A stretch of 64,000 bases of DNA. Origin: Hydrogenophaga sp. Its GTDB lineage: Bacteria > Pseudomonadota > Gammaproteobacteria > Burkholderiales > Burkholderiaceae_C. The DNA is taken from NCBI RefSeq assembly GCF_030651625.1, contig NZ_JAUSCF010000022.1, positions 372,001 through 436,000 of the forward strand, given 5' to 3'. Position numbers and translations under genes: made by a program. Below, in pieces: positions 21,720 to 32,424 of this stretch (position 1 is its first letter; each line of letters begins with the position of its first letter). The notes below the pieces were generated by a model. The model was not told the origin of the DNA. It made no database searches and worked only from the letters and a program-made list of their open reading frames with translations.

Positions 21720-21762
21720 TTGACAAATGTCAAGACTGCCCCGGGGTGTTGCGGCCTATATT
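21720..21762 (+). promoter_or_regulatory. FNR/CRP-type palindrome and -10 element
   Basis: TTGACAAATGTCAA (21720-21733) is a perfect 6-2-6 palindrome close to the FNR/ANR/DNR consensus TTGAT-N4-ATCAA. A -10-like TATATT lies at 21757-21762. If transcription starts at about 21769, the palindrome centre is at -42.5, the usual class II activator position. This suggests anaerobic or redox/NO-responsive control of the flavoprotein gene. Confidence 0.55.
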
Positions 21763-21828
21763 AATAAACCCCCACGGGTATGCAGAGCGAACCCTATTTC
21801 AGGCACTTCCGGCAACAGGAGACAACCC

Positions 21829-23193
21829 ATGCCCAGCAATTCCAGGCTTTCTCGCACGCTTCAGGCCACCGCTCCAGACCGCAGACGGTTTCTGACACAG
21901 ATGGCCTCCCTGCCTGTGGCTGCCGGCATGCTGTCGGCGGTGACCCAGCCTGCTCAAGCTGCGGCTGGTCGAAGCTCCGTGAAAACCAGCGCGCGCATCG
22001 TGATTGCGGGCGGCGGTGCTGCGGGGCTGACCGCCGCTTCCCACCTGGCCGCCGCCCTCACAGGCGCGCAGATCACCGTGGTGGATGCCAAAGCGCAGCA
22101 CCACTACCAGCCTGGCTTCACACTGGTCGCAGCGGGCATCAAACCGCAGAGCTATGTGGTGTCGGACACCCGGGACTACCTTCCGAAGGGTGTGGATTGG
22201 ATCAACGAGACGGTGGCAGAAATCGACCCCGAAGGCAACAAGGTCGTGACCGCCAGCGGCAAGGTACTTCCCTACGACTATCTGATCGTCGCCACCGGGC
22301 TGGAACTGAACTATGCCGCCATCGAGGGCATGGAGACCGCACGCATTGGTGAAGACGGTCTGGGCAGCATCTACCACAGCCCGCAGGCAGCATCTTCGAC
22401 CTGGGCTGCGATGTCGCGCTTTGCCGATACCGGCGGTGTGGGCCTGTTCGGCCGCCCGGCCGGCGAAATGAAATGCGCTGGCGCGCCCCTGAAATACACC
22501 TTTATCACCGACGACCACCTGCGCCGCCGGAACCAGCGCAGCAAAGCGGAACTGATCTACATGGCGCAGAGCAAGTCCTTGTTCGGCGTGCCGATCGTGG
22601 CCGAAAAGGTGCGCATGCTGTTCCAGGATCGGGGGGTCAAGGTGCAGCACGAGCACGTGATGCAGTCCATCGACCTGGGGCGGCGCATCGCTACATACAG
22701 GACACCGGGCGGTACCGCCGAGCAGTCCTACGACTTCATCAATGTGGTACCGCCCATGCGCGCGCCCGACGTGGTGCGCAACAGCCCCCTGCCCTGGACC
22801 GAAGGCCCATTCGCCACCGATGGCTGGATGGAGGTGGACCGCAACACTTTGCGCCACAAGCGCTTTGCCAATGTTTTCGGTGTGGGTGACATCGCCGGTG
22901 TTCCCAAAGGCAAGACGGCCGCCAGTGTGAAATGGCAGGTGCCGGTGGCCGTGGCACACCTGATCGGTGACATCACCGGCCAGCCCTCCAGAGAAACCTA
23001 CAACGGCTACACCTCCTGCCCCTTGATCACCCGACTGGGTCAGGCGATGCTGATTGAATTCGACTATCAGGACAACCTTGTGCCATCGTTCCCCGGCGTG
23101 ATTGCGCCGCTGGAGGAACTCTGGATCAGCTGGGTGATGAAGACCATGGCCCTGAAACCCACCTACCTCAGCATGTTGCGCGGCCGCGCCTGA
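21829..23193 (+). CDS. Sulfide:quinone oxidoreductase-like FAD flavoprotein, Tat-exported
   Basis: 454 residues from ATG 21829, which follows CAGGAGACAACCC; an earlier in-frame ATG at 21727 lies on the promoter. The N-terminus carries a twin-arginine signal (DRRRFL, hydrophobic stretch, cleavage near QPAQA), so the folded flavoprotein is exported. The FAD site GGGAAGLTAASHL, the ATG motif (LIVATGLEL) and the second GVGDIAGV site are present. KCAGAP and NGYTSCPL, with their cysteines, match the human SQOR-type (type II) family. It probably oxidises sulfide and passes electrons to quinone. Export is unusual, as SQRs are mostly not Tat substrates; flavocytochrome-c sulfide dehydrogenase is an alternative, though no cytochrome gene is adjacent. 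Confidence 0.8.
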   Translation: MPSNSRLSRTLQATAPDRRRFLTQMASLPVAAGMLSAVTQPAQAAAGRSSVKTSARIVIAGGGAAGLTAASHLAAALTGAQITVVDAKAQHHYQPGFTLVAAGIKPQSYVVSDTRDYLPKGVDWINETVAEIDPEGNKVVTASGKVLPYDYLIVATGLELNYAAIEGMETARIGEDGLGSIYHSPQAASSTWAAMSRFADTGGVGLFGRPAGEMKCAGAPLKYTFITDDHLRRRNQRSKAELIYMAQSKSLFGVPIVAEKVRMLFQDRGVKVQHEHVMQSIDLGRRIATYRTPGGTAEQSYDFINVVPPMRAPDVVRNSPLPWTEGPFATDGWMEVDRNTLRHKRFANVFGVGDIAGVPKGKTAASVKWQVPVAVAHLIGDITGQPSRETYNGYTSCPLITRLGQAMLIEFDYQDNLVPSFPGVIAPLEELWISWVMKTMALKPTYLSMLRGRA

Positions 23194-23211
23194 CCCTTCT
23201 GGAGAACGATC

Positions 23212-23565
23212 ATGAAAGAACTTGACCCTTTGGTTTTCCTGTCGGTGTTTCAAGAAATGCTGGGCTTATGGCTGTGGCTGATGCTGATTGCTGGCGCCTT
23301 GTGCGCAGTGGCTTTCCTTGCCTTGCTGTTGCGTGAACGCCAACTGGTGCCACGGCGCCTGATTCACGCCGAACTGCTTGGACTTCTCGGTGGCGGCGTG
23401 GCGCTTTTTATCATGGCCAAGGTCTCATCGTCGGGCTTCACCGATGCTGGTGGCCCTGCCGACTGGTTCCTGATTGTGCTGGTCTACGGGGCAGGCCTGG
23501 TGGCAACGGTCGTGCTGGCTTACACGGCGATGGGCTGGCTGTCGCCGCGCAAACGCACCACGTAA
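23212..23565 (+). CDS. Small membrane protein (DUF5368-like)
   Basis: 117 residues with three or four hydrophobic segments (about 19-39, 52-72, 85-108). The motif SVFQEMLGLWLW near the start and SSGFTDAGGPADWFL in the middle fit the family I recall as DUF5368. It starts 18 nt after the flavoprotein stop behind a GGAGAACG site, so it belongs to the same transcript. A membrane partner or quinone-proximal role for the flavoprotein is inferred from context only. A strong terminator follows. Confidence 0.7.
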   Translation: MKELDPLVFLSVFQEMLGLWLWLMLIAGALCAVAFLALLLRERQLVPRRLIHAELLGLLGGGVALFIMAKVSSSGFTDAGGPADWFLIVLVYGAGLVATVVLAYTAMGWLSPRKRTT

Positions 23566-23580
23566 ATCGCCATCGCCCAA

Positions 23581-23611
23581 ACAAAAGGCTCCAGAAGGAG
23601 CCTTTTGTATT
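23581..23611. terminator. Bidirectional intrinsic terminator
   Basis: Perfect 12-bp stem ACAAAAGGCTCC / GGAGCCTTTTGT with an AGAA loop. The T-rich right arm ends the + transcript from 21769 and the A-rich left arm would serve the convergent phasin gene. Confidence 0.85.
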
Positions 23612-23652
23612 TCACAGAGCACGACCGCCGCTGGCGGCGCGTCAATGCAGGC

Positions 23653-24198
23653 TCAAGCGGCCTTGGAAGCCTTCTTGGCAATGTCGGTCGCTTGCTTGGA
23701 AGCCGTCTCGAAATTGGCCTGGGCGGTGGCAGAGGCCTTCTTGATGGTGGCCTGAGCAGACTCGATCGCCTTCTGGCTGTTGCTCAATGCGCTCTGGAAA
23801 GCGGCCATGGCGGCTTCGGAGCCCGCAGGTGCGTTCTTCACCATCTGGTCCACGGAGGCACCAATCGCCTTCTGTGCATCAGCCATCTGGGCTTCGATCT
23901 GCTGGGTGAATTCGGCGCCGCCTTCGGTGGCGATGCTTTGCACGTGCTGGAAGTAAGCAGCCGACTTCTCAGCCATGGGCTGGAAGAAGGCTGTTTGCAC
24001 AGACATGAATTCCTGTGGCGACTTGACCGACATCACGGCTTGCGCAAAGCTGAAGGACTCACCCATGGCAGCTTTGGAAGCAGCCATGTTGAGTTCGACC
24101 AGCTTTTCGACGCCGGTGTAGGCCTTCTTGGCGGCGCTTTCCAAGGCTTCCAGATTGGCTTTGTTGGTGGCGATGATCTGTTCGGTTGGGTTGTTCAT
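23653..24198 (-). CDS. phaP: Phasin (polyhydroxyalkanoate granule-associated protein)
   Basis: 181 residues, the size of Cupriavidus-type PhaP1, rich in Ala, Lys and Gln. It is largely helical with features of the Phasin_2 family: EQIIATNKANLEAL at the start, then FSFAQAVMSVKSPQEFMSVQ. It coats PHA granules and limits their fusion. The ribosome-binding site is AAGGAAA, 6-7 nt before ATG. Two palindromes of the PhaR type lie 65-141 bp upstream. It is monocistronic, converging on the terminator at 23581. Confidence 0.92.
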   Translation of the reverse strand: MNNPTEQIIATNKANLEALESAAKKAYTGVEKLVELNMAASKAAMGESFSFAQAVMSVKSPQEFMSVQTAFFQPMAEKSAAYFQHVQSIATEGGAEFTQQIEAQMADAQKAIGASVDQMVKNAPAGSEAAMAAFQSALSNSQKAIESAQATIKKASATAQANFETASKQATDIAKKASKAA

Positions 24199-24262
24199 TT
24201 CGGTTTCCTTGAAGTGGGGTGACTGAGGAGCCGCCAGCGGAACAGAAATCGCATCATCGATT

Positions 24263-24281
24263 CATGTTGCAGTGCAGCATG
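24263..24281. promoter_or_regulatory. PhaR-like operator, site 1
   Basis: CATGTTGCAGTGCAGCATG is an imperfect palindrome with TTGCA/TGCAG half-sites, about 65 bp upstream of phaP. PhaR, which represses phasin genes when no granules are present, binds TGC-rich palindromes. The call rests on sequence resemblance and location. Confidence 0.5.
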
Positions 24282-24320
24282 ACGCCGATTTTACGGAGAA
24301 TTTGTTCAAGAGCAAGTGTT

Positions 24321-24339
24321 TTTGCTGCGATGCAGCAAA
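24321..24339. promoter_or_regulatory. PhaR-like operator, site 2
   Basis: Perfect 8-3-8 palindrome TTTGCTGC-GAT-GCAGCAAA containing the CTGC-N3-GCAG core described for PhaR sites. It lies 123 bp upstream of the phaP start and 58 bp from site 1. No gene starts to its right within 180 bp, so it most likely serves phaP. Confidence 0.55.
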
Positions 24340-24521
24340 TCTAGAGACATATCACCAATCCAGGGCATATCCTGTTCCGGGTCTGAAAAACTCCAACGGG
24401 CAGGCGCAGCACGGAATTGCCATCACCGATATGCATCTGAATACTGGAGCGGCAGGGGTCACCCTCAGCGGTCCCGGTACCAGCCTCACCGAGGCTGCAC
24501 TTCCTTCCCGCCCGCCATCGT

Positions 24522-24700
24522 TCAGCGCCTGGCCTTGCGCGCCATCGCCCGCCGCACCTGACGGCTTTGCGAGACCTGCGCACTGGCCGTCTTGCTTGCC
24601 TGCTTGCGCTTGTGCCGAGCGCCCGTGATCGCGCGAGCCACAGCAAAGGCGATGGCGGCACTGACCAACGCCACCAGCACACCGAAGAGGTTGATATCCA

Positions 24701-24701
<1 letters not shown>
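24522..24701 (-). CDS. Small single-pass membrane protein downstream of parC
   Basis: 59 residues from an ATG that shares one base with the parC stop (TGATG), so translation is coupled to parC. One hydrophobic helix (about residues 5-25) is followed by a strongly basic tail (many Arg and Lys), likely cytoplasmic. I do not recognise the family. The coupling and the membrane-plus-basic layout argue that it is real. A DNA- or membrane-tethering role would be speculation. Confidence 0.55.
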
Positions 24702-27043
<2,342 letters not shown>

Positions 27044-27087
27044 CAGTGTTCAGGCATTTTTTTGGTTCGGGTGCCGCGCTTCACGTG

Positions 27088-27176
27088 TATTGTCCAGAAA
27101 CACCGCCGGGTTGGCTTTGCCAGACGGCTGGTGTTGCCCCCTGGAGGGGGTGACGCGCAGCGGCGCGGGGGTGGCT
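27088..27176 (-). repeat. Dispersed 3' element, copy 4 (between parE and parC)
   Basis: Read on the - strand it starts directly at the parE stop. P1 GCGC/GCGC, P2 CCCCC-TCCA-GGGGG, P3 AACACC/GGTGTT and CCG/CGG around TGGC-AAA-GCCA. Both the outer and inner stems differ from other copies yet still pair. It lies between two genes that are likely cotranscribed. Confidence 0.88.
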
Positions 27177-29147
27177 CTAGACATCCACCTCGACCGAGTC
27201 GCCATGCAGCTCCATCAGCTCGCGTCGTGAGGCGGCTTCACCCTTGCCCATGAGCTTGGTGATGAGCGCCTCGGTGCTCGCGAAGTCCATGGAGCCGAGT
27301 TGCACCGGCATGAGACGGCGCGTGTCGGGGTTGAGTGTGGTGTCCCAAAGCTGCTCGGCGTTCATTTCGCCAAGCCCTTTGAAGCGGCTCACCTGGCATT
27401 TGTCAGCCGGCACCCCGTCCTTGGCGCACTTGTCCAGGATGGCGTGCAGTTCGCCTTCATCGAGCGCGTACTGCTTGCTCGCGGGCTTCTTGCCGCGCGC
27501 GGGTACATCCACCCTGAACAGCGGCGGACGCGCCACGTACACATTACCGGCCTCGATGAGCTTGGGAAAGTGGCGGAAAAACAGGGTCAGCAGCAGCACC
27601 TGGATGTGTGAGCCGTCCACGTCGGCGTCCGACAGGATGCATACCTTGCCGTAACGCAGGCCGCTGAGGTCGGTGGTGTCGTTCGGCCCGTGCGGGTCCA
27701 CACCAATGGCCACGGCGATGTCGTGGATCTCGTTGTTTGCGAACAGGCGGTCGCGTTCCACCTCCCAGGTGTTGAGCACCTTGCCACGCAGTGGCAGCAC
27801 CGCCTGGCATTCCTTGTCGCGCCCCATCTTGGCGCTGCCACCGGCGGAGTCCCCCTCCACCAGGAACACCTCGTTGTGCGCCAGGTCGCGGCTTTCGCAG
27901 TCGGTGAGCTTGCCTGGCAACACGGCCACGCCGGAGCCCTTGCGCTTCTCGACCTTCTGCCCCGCCTTCTGGCGGAACTGGGCGGCCTTGATGGCCAGTT
28001 CCGCGAGCTTCTTTCCATAGTCCACATGCTGGTTGAGCCAGAGTTCCAGCGAAGGACGCACAAAACTGGACACCAGGCGCACCGCGTCGCGTGAGTTCAA
28101 ACGCTCCTTGATCTGGCCCTGAAACTGCGGGTCCAGCACCTTGGCTGAGAGGACATAAGAGGCACGGGCGAACACGTCTTCCGGCAACAGCTTCACCCCC
28201 TTGGGCAACAGCGCGTGCAACTCGATAAAGCTCTTCACCGCCTGAAACAGACCATCGCGCAAACCGCTTTCGTGCGTGCCACCGGCACTGGTGGGAATCA
28301 GGTTGACGTAGCTCTCGCGCACCGGCTGACCGTCTTCTGTGAAGGCCACACACCAGGTGGCGCCCTCGCCTTCGGCGAAGTTGTCGTCCTTCGCATCGGC
28401 AAAGCCCTCGCCCTCGAACAGCGGAATCACGGGTTCGCCATGAAGCGTTTGCTGCAGGTAGTCGCGCAGCCCGCCCTTGTAGAGCCAGCTCTGTGCATCC
28501 TTGGTCTTTTCGTTCACCAGCGTCACCGAAACCCCGGGCATGAGCACGGCCTTGCTGCGCAGCAGGTGGGTGAGTTCACTCATGGGCAGCGCGGCGGTTT
28601 CGAAATACTTGGCGTCCGGCCAGGCGCGCACGGTCGTGCCCTGCTTGCGGTCACCCTCGCCTTTGGAGGTCATGACCAGTGGCTCAACCACGTCGCCACC
28701 AGAAAACGCCAGGCGCGCCACCTGCCCTTCGCGGTAGCTCGTGACTTCCAGGCGGGTGGACAAGGCGTTCGTCACGCTCACACCCACACCATGGAGGCCG
28801 CCGGAGAAGCTGTACGCACCGCCCTTGCCCTTGTCGAACTTGCCACCGGCGTGCAGGCGGGTGAACACGAGCTCGACCACCGGCGCGTTTTCTTCCGGGT
28901 GCAGGCCAAAGGGAATGCCTCGACCATCATCTTCCACGCTGACCGACCCATCGGTGTGCAGCGTGACCTTGATTTTTTTGCCGTGCCCGGCCAACGCCTC
29001 GTCGGCCGCGTTGTCCAGCACTTCCTGAATGATGTGCAGCGGGTTGTCGGTGCGGGTGTACATGCCCGGGCGCTGTTTGACCGGCTCCAGTCCTTTGAGA
29101 ACGCGAATGGAGCCTTCGGAATAGTCTGAGAGAGGTTTGCTTGCCAT
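27177..29147 (-). CDS. parE: DNA topoisomerase IV subunit B
   Basis: 656 residues from ATG 29147 (MASKPLSDYSEGSIRVLKGL); an earlier in-frame start at 29252 adds 35 unrelated residues. GHKL ATPase motifs: DNAADEAL, EDDGRGIP and GGLHGVGVSV. The Toprim metal site shows EGDSAGGSA and DADVDGSH. It hydrolyses ATP to drive strand passage by the ParCE heterotetramer. ParE rather than GyrB is favoured by its length and its placement before parC. It is transcribed leftward, divergent from the MFS gene at 29315. Confidence 0.95.
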   Translation of the reverse strand: MASKPLSDYSEGSIRVLKGLEPVKQRPGMYTRTDNPLHIIQEVLDNAADEALAGHGKKIKVTLHTDGSVSVEDDGRGIPFGLHPEENAPVVELVFTRLHAGGKFDKGKGGAYSFSGGLHGVGVSVTNALSTRLEVTSYREGQVARLAFSGGDVVEPLVMTSKGEGDRKQGTTVRAWPDAKYFETAALPMSELTHLLRSKAVLMPGVSVTLVNEKTKDAQSWLYKGGLRDYLQQTLHGEPVIPLFEGEGFADAKDDNFAEGEGATWCVAFTEDGQPVRESYVNLIPTSAGGTHESGLRDGLFQAVKSFIELHALLPKGVKLLPEDVFARASYVLSAKVLDPQFQGQIKERLNSRDAVRLVSSFVRPSLELWLNQHVDYGKKLAELAIKAAQFRQKAGQKVEKRKGSGVAVLPGKLTDCESRDLAHNEVFLVEGDSAGGSAKMGRDKECQAVLPLRGKVLNTWEVERDRLFANNEIHDIAVAIGVDPHGPNDTTDLSGLRYGKVCILSDADVDGSHIQVLLLTLFFRHFPKLIEAGNVYVARPPLFRVDVPARGKKPASKQYALDEGELHAILDKCAKDGVPADKCQVSRFKGLGEMNAEQLWDTTLNPDTRRLMPVQLGSMDFASTEALITKLMGKGEAASRRELMELHGDSVEVDV

Positions 29148-29314
29148 GGGGGCGGATTGTAAGCGCCGAACCCTCAAAATACTGTACAAAATCACATGTC
29201 TGCAAGCTGACGCGTCTCGCTGATGCAACTTGCGCATCAATGCCTCCGCCAAATGTCAGTGCAGGCCCACCCGTGCGACAAGCGCGCGCCCCCGCAATTC
29301 GCTAAAGTCGCCGG

Positions 29315-30565
29315 ATGCCTTCGACGTCCATATCCACCCCCAGCCAGTCCGCACCCCACCTGAGCATGTGGCAGGTGCTCGCGTGCGGGGCAGCCATCGT
29401 GACACTGTCCATGGGCATTCGCCACGGCTTCGGGCTTTGGCTGCAACCCATCACCATGGCCCAGGGCTGGACCCGCGAAACGTTCTCCTTCGCCATGGCC
29501 ATCCAGAACCTCTCGTGGGGCGCCTTCGGCATCTTCGCCGGCATGGCCGCCGACCGGTTCGGCGCCTTCCGGGTGCTGCTGGTGGGCGCCGTGCTGTACG
29601 CCGCTGGGCTGGTGGGCATGGCGTTGTCCACATCTTCGATCGCTTTTGCCATGACCACCGGTGTGTTGATTGGTGCTGCGCAAGCCGGCACGACCTATGC
29701 GGTCATTTATGGCGTGATCGGGCGTCAGATACCGGCCGAAAAACGCTCGTGGGCCATGGGCGTGGCCGCTGCGGCCGGCTCCTTTGGCCAGTTCCTGATG
29801 GTGCCGGTGGAAGGCTGGCTGATCAGCAGCTTCGGCTGGCAGGAAGCGCTGCTGTTCCTGGGCGCGGCGGTGCTGCTCATCATGCCGCTGGCCCTGGGCC
29901 TGCGCGAGCCGGGCTTTGCCGGCGGCGGTGCCCCGGTGCGCGACCAGAGCATCATGAGCGCGCTGCGCGAAGCGCTTCGTTACCGCAGCTTCCAGTTGCT
30001 CATGGCGGGTTACTTCGTCTGCGGCTTTCAGGTGGTTTTCATCGGCGTGCACATGCCCAGCTACCTCAAGGACAACGGCCTGTCGCCCCAGGTCGCGAGC
30101 TACGCGCTGGCGCTGATCGGCCTGTTCAACGTGATCGGCACTTATGCGGCAGGCGCCCTGGGACAGCGACTGGCCAAGCGCCACATCCTGGCATTCATCT
30201 ACTTCGCCCGCGCCGTGGTGATCACGATCTTCCTGATCGCGCCGCTCACGCCCATGAGCGTGTATGTGTTCGCCAGTGTCATGGGCCTGCTCTGGCTCTC
30301 CACCATTCCGCCCACCAATGCCGTGGTGGCGCAGATCTTCGGCGTGGCGCACCTGTCGATGCTGGGCGGCTTTGTCTTCTTCAGCCATCAGATTGGGAGC
30401 TTCCTGGGTGTGTGGCTGGGCGGTGTGCTCTACGACCGCACCGGTAGCTACGACGTGGTCTGGTACATCGCCATCGTGCTCGGCGTGTTTGCGGCATTGA
30501 TCAACCTGCCGGTGCGCGAATCGCCGATTGCCCGTGGCCCGCAGCGTGTGGGAGCGCCGGCATGA
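29315..30565 (+). CDS. MFS transporter (OFA/monocarboxylate-type)
   Basis: 416 residues with 12 predicted membrane helices. The MFS loop motif GMAADRFGAFRV sits between helices 2 and 3. RHGFGLWLQPI near the start is typical of bacterial OFA/MCT-like carriers for small carboxylates such as oxalate, formate or lactate. The substrate cannot be assigned. Its stop overlaps the start of a 40-residue membrane protein (ATGA). Confidence 0.88.
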   Translation: MPSTSISTPSQSAPHLSMWQVLACGAAIVTLSMGIRHGFGLWLQPITMAQGWTRETFSFAMAIQNLSWGAFGIFAGMAADRFGAFRVLLVGAVLYAAGLVGMALSTSSIAFAMTTGVLIGAAQAGTTYAVIYGVIGRQIPAEKRSWAMGVAAAAGSFGQFLMVPVEGWLISSFGWQEALLFLGAAVLLIMPLALGLREPGFAGGGAPVRDQSIMSALREALRYRSFQLLMAGYFVCGFQVVFIGVHMPSYLKDNGLSPQVASYALALIGLFNVIGTYAAGALGQRLAKRHILAFIYFARAVVITIFLIAPLTPMSVYVFASVMGLLWLSTIPPTNAVVAQIFGVAHLSMLGGFVFFSHQIGSFLGVWLGGVLYDRTGSYDVVWYIAIVLGVFAALINLPVRESPIARGPQRVGAPA

Positions 30566-30684
30566 CCGTCACCCGGCTCATGATCTGGGCGACCATTGCG
30601 CTGGCCCTTCTGGGTACGCTCATGCTCTACAACCAGCCAGGATTTCTGGTGAACCTGGCCGACCAGTTCTGGAGCTGTTTCTAG
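30562..30684 (+). CDS. 40-residue single-pass membrane protein coupled to the MFS gene
   Basis: Reads MTVTRLMIWATIALALLGTL, then a short hydrophilic tail ending FWSCF. The ATG overlaps the MFS stop as ATGA, a hallmark of translational coupling. One membrane helix (about residues 5-22). The stop is followed within 10 nt by the dispersed 3' element, as for several real genes in this window. It may be a small accessory subunit of the transporter; the family is not recognised. Confidence 0.6.
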   Translation: MTVTRLMIWATIALALLGTLMLYNQPGFLVNLADQFWSCF

Positions 30685-30690
30685 GTATGG

Positions 30691-30797
30691 AACACCCCCT
30701 GCGTCGCCTTCGGCGCCTCCCCCCTGAAAGGGGGGCGACACCAGAGGCCCGTCCTGAGCTTGTCGAAGGGCGGTTCCTCGGTGTCCCTGGACAGACT
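30691..30797 (+). repeat. Dispersed 3' element, copy 5 (with nested palindrome)
   Basis: P1 CGCC-TTC-GGCG, P2 CCCCCC-TGAAA-GGGGGG, P3 outer stem GACACC/GGTGTC with AGG/CCT. The inner CCGGC/GCCGG hairpin of other copies is replaced by GTCCTGAGCTTGTCGAAGGG (30751-30770), a REP-like palindrome known from many genomes, so this copy is longer. Confidence 0.88.
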
Positions 30798-30843
30798 CCT
30801 ATCATGCGCAACGGTTTGCGCCCCGGCACCATGGAACACAGAC

Positions 30844-31398
30844 ATGCATAACAACGAAACGCCCTCGCACTGGGTCCAGCGCTGGACGCATCTGATTCCA
30901 CCCGGTGGGTCGGTGCTGGATGTGGCCTGTGGCCATGGCAGGCACATGCGATGGCTGGCAGACGCGGGCCACCGCGTCACGGGCGTGGACCGCTCGCCTG
31001 AGGCCATTGCCGCGGTCCAACCGCTGGGCCGCGCGGTGCAGGCCGACATTGAAAATGGGGCGTGGCCGTTCGCGGGAGAACGGTTCGACGCAGTGGTGGT
31101 CACCAACTACCTGTGGCGTCCGCTGCTGTCCACCTTGCTGGAAAGCGTGGCTCCGGGGGGGGTGTTGATTTACGAAACCTTCGCGGCCGGCAATGAAACG
31201 GTGGGAAAGCCTTCTCGCCCCGACTTCCTGCTTCAGCCTGGTGAATTGCTTCAGGTCTGCCAGCTCATGCACGTGGTTGCATTTGAAGACGGGTTCTGCG
31301 ACCAGCCAGCGCGCTTCGTTCAACGCATCACGGCGGTACGAAAACCGACCGAACCGCCCGCCCTGCCCGCACGCCATCCCCTGACGGCCACTGGGTAG
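30844..31398 (+). CDS. Class I SAM-dependent methyltransferase
   Basis: 184 residues. The SAM-binding motif I is VLDVACGHG (residues 24-32), the acidic end of strand 2 is VTGVDRSPEA, and the post-motif FDAVVVTNYLWRP and GGVLIYETFA segments fit the Methyltransf_25/TehB-like Rossmann fold. The substrate is unknown. ATG 30844 is chosen because in-frame codons upstream are repeat-derived. It stands alone between the repeat and dapA. Confidence 0.8.
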   Translation: MHNNETPSHWVQRWTHLIPPGGSVLDVACGHGRHMRWLADAGHRVTGVDRSPEAIAAVQPLGRAVQADIENGAWPFAGERFDAVVVTNYLWRPLLSTLLESVAPGGVLIYETFAAGNETVGKPSRPDFLLQPGELLQVCQLMHVVAFEDGFCDQPARFVQRITAVRKPTEPPALPARHPLTATG

Positions 31399-31479
31399 AA
31401 TGCATCATCTTCGTGCCCGCAAGTCGCCGATCAAACGTGGTCTGGCCCGCAGGACACGCATTCTTTGAGCAACTGGCTT

Positions 31480-32367
31480 ATGAACACCATCACCGGCAGC
31501 ACCGTTGCCCTGGTCACACCCATGCTGGAAGACGGCAGTGTGGACTACCCCACCCTGCGCGAACTGATCGACTGGCACATTGCCGAAGGCACCGACTGCA
31601 TCGGCGTGGTCGGCACCACCGGAGAGTCGCCCACGGTGACCGTGGAAGAGCATTGCGAAATCATCCGCGTTTCCGTCGAACAGGCCGCCAAGCGCGTGCC
31701 CATCATGGCGGGCTGCGGCGCCAACTCCACGGCCGAAGCCATCGAACTGGCCCGGTTTGCCCAGGGCGTGGGCGCTGACTGCCAACTGCAGGTGGTGCCC
31801 TATTACAACAAGCCCACCCAGGAAGGTCAGTATCAGCATTTCAAGGCCATCGCAGAGGCGACGGGTGACCTGCCCATCGTGCTCTACAACGTGCCCGGTC
31901 GCAGCGTGGCCGACATGTCGGTCGACACCACCCTGCGCCTGGCTCTGATTGATGGCATCGTCGGCATCAAGGACGCCACCGGCAACATCGAACGGGCGCA
32001 ATGGCTCATTCGCGAAGCGCCTGAGGGGTTCGCCATCTACTCCGGCGACGATCCAACTGCGGTGGCGCTCATGTTGTGCGGCGGCAAAGGCAATATCAGC
32101 GTGACGGCCAATATAGCGCCACGCCTGATGCACGAGCTGTGCGTGGCGGCCATGTCCGGCGACGTCCGGCGTGCCATGGACATCCAGTTTCGCCTGATGC
32201 CCGTGCACAAGCACCTGTTCATTGAACCCAACCCGATTCCCCTCAAGTGGGCGATGGCACGCATGGGCTTGTGTGGCCCGGCCATGCGACTGCCCCTCAC
32301 CCCAATGGCCGCCGCCCACGAATCCGTCGTGGAAGGTGCCTTGCAGGACAGCGGCCTGATCGCCTGA
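31480..32367 (+). CDS. dapA: 4-hydroxy-tetrahydrodipicolinate synthase
   Basis: 295 residues, the standard length. Condenses pyruvate with aspartate semialdehyde for lysine and diaminopimelate. The Schiff-base lysine is K164 in GIKDATGN; the catalytic tyrosine is Y136 in YNVPGR and the threonine pair is in GTTGES (46-47). A TTG five codons upstream is an alternative start; ATG 31480 gives the usual beginning. It is followed after about 57 bp by bamC, a classic dapA-bamC pairing. Confidence 0.96.
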   Translation: MNTITGSTVALVTPMLEDGSVDYPTLRELIDWHIAEGTDCIGVVGTTGESPTVTVEEHCEIIRVSVEQAAKRVPIMAGCGANSTAEAIELARFAQGVGADCQLQVVPYYNKPTQEGQYQHFKAIAEATGDLPIVLYNVPGRSVADMSVDTTLRLALIDGIVGIKDATGNIERAQWLIREAPEGFAIYSGDDPTAVALMLCGGKGNISVTANIAPRLMHELCVAAMSGDVRRAMDIQFRLMPVHKHLFIEPNPIPLKWAMARMGLCGPAMRLPLTPMAAAHESVVEGALQDSGLIA

Positions 32368-32424
32368 ACCTCTGCGACCTGTCAGACTCCTACCTGCCAC
32401 CCCCCGAACAACCAGAGTCCTTTC

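Noticed and set aside
21478-21723. An 81-codon + frame between crcB and the flavoprotein gene
   Set aside because: No initiation signal or recognisable features, and it runs into the FNR-like promoter.
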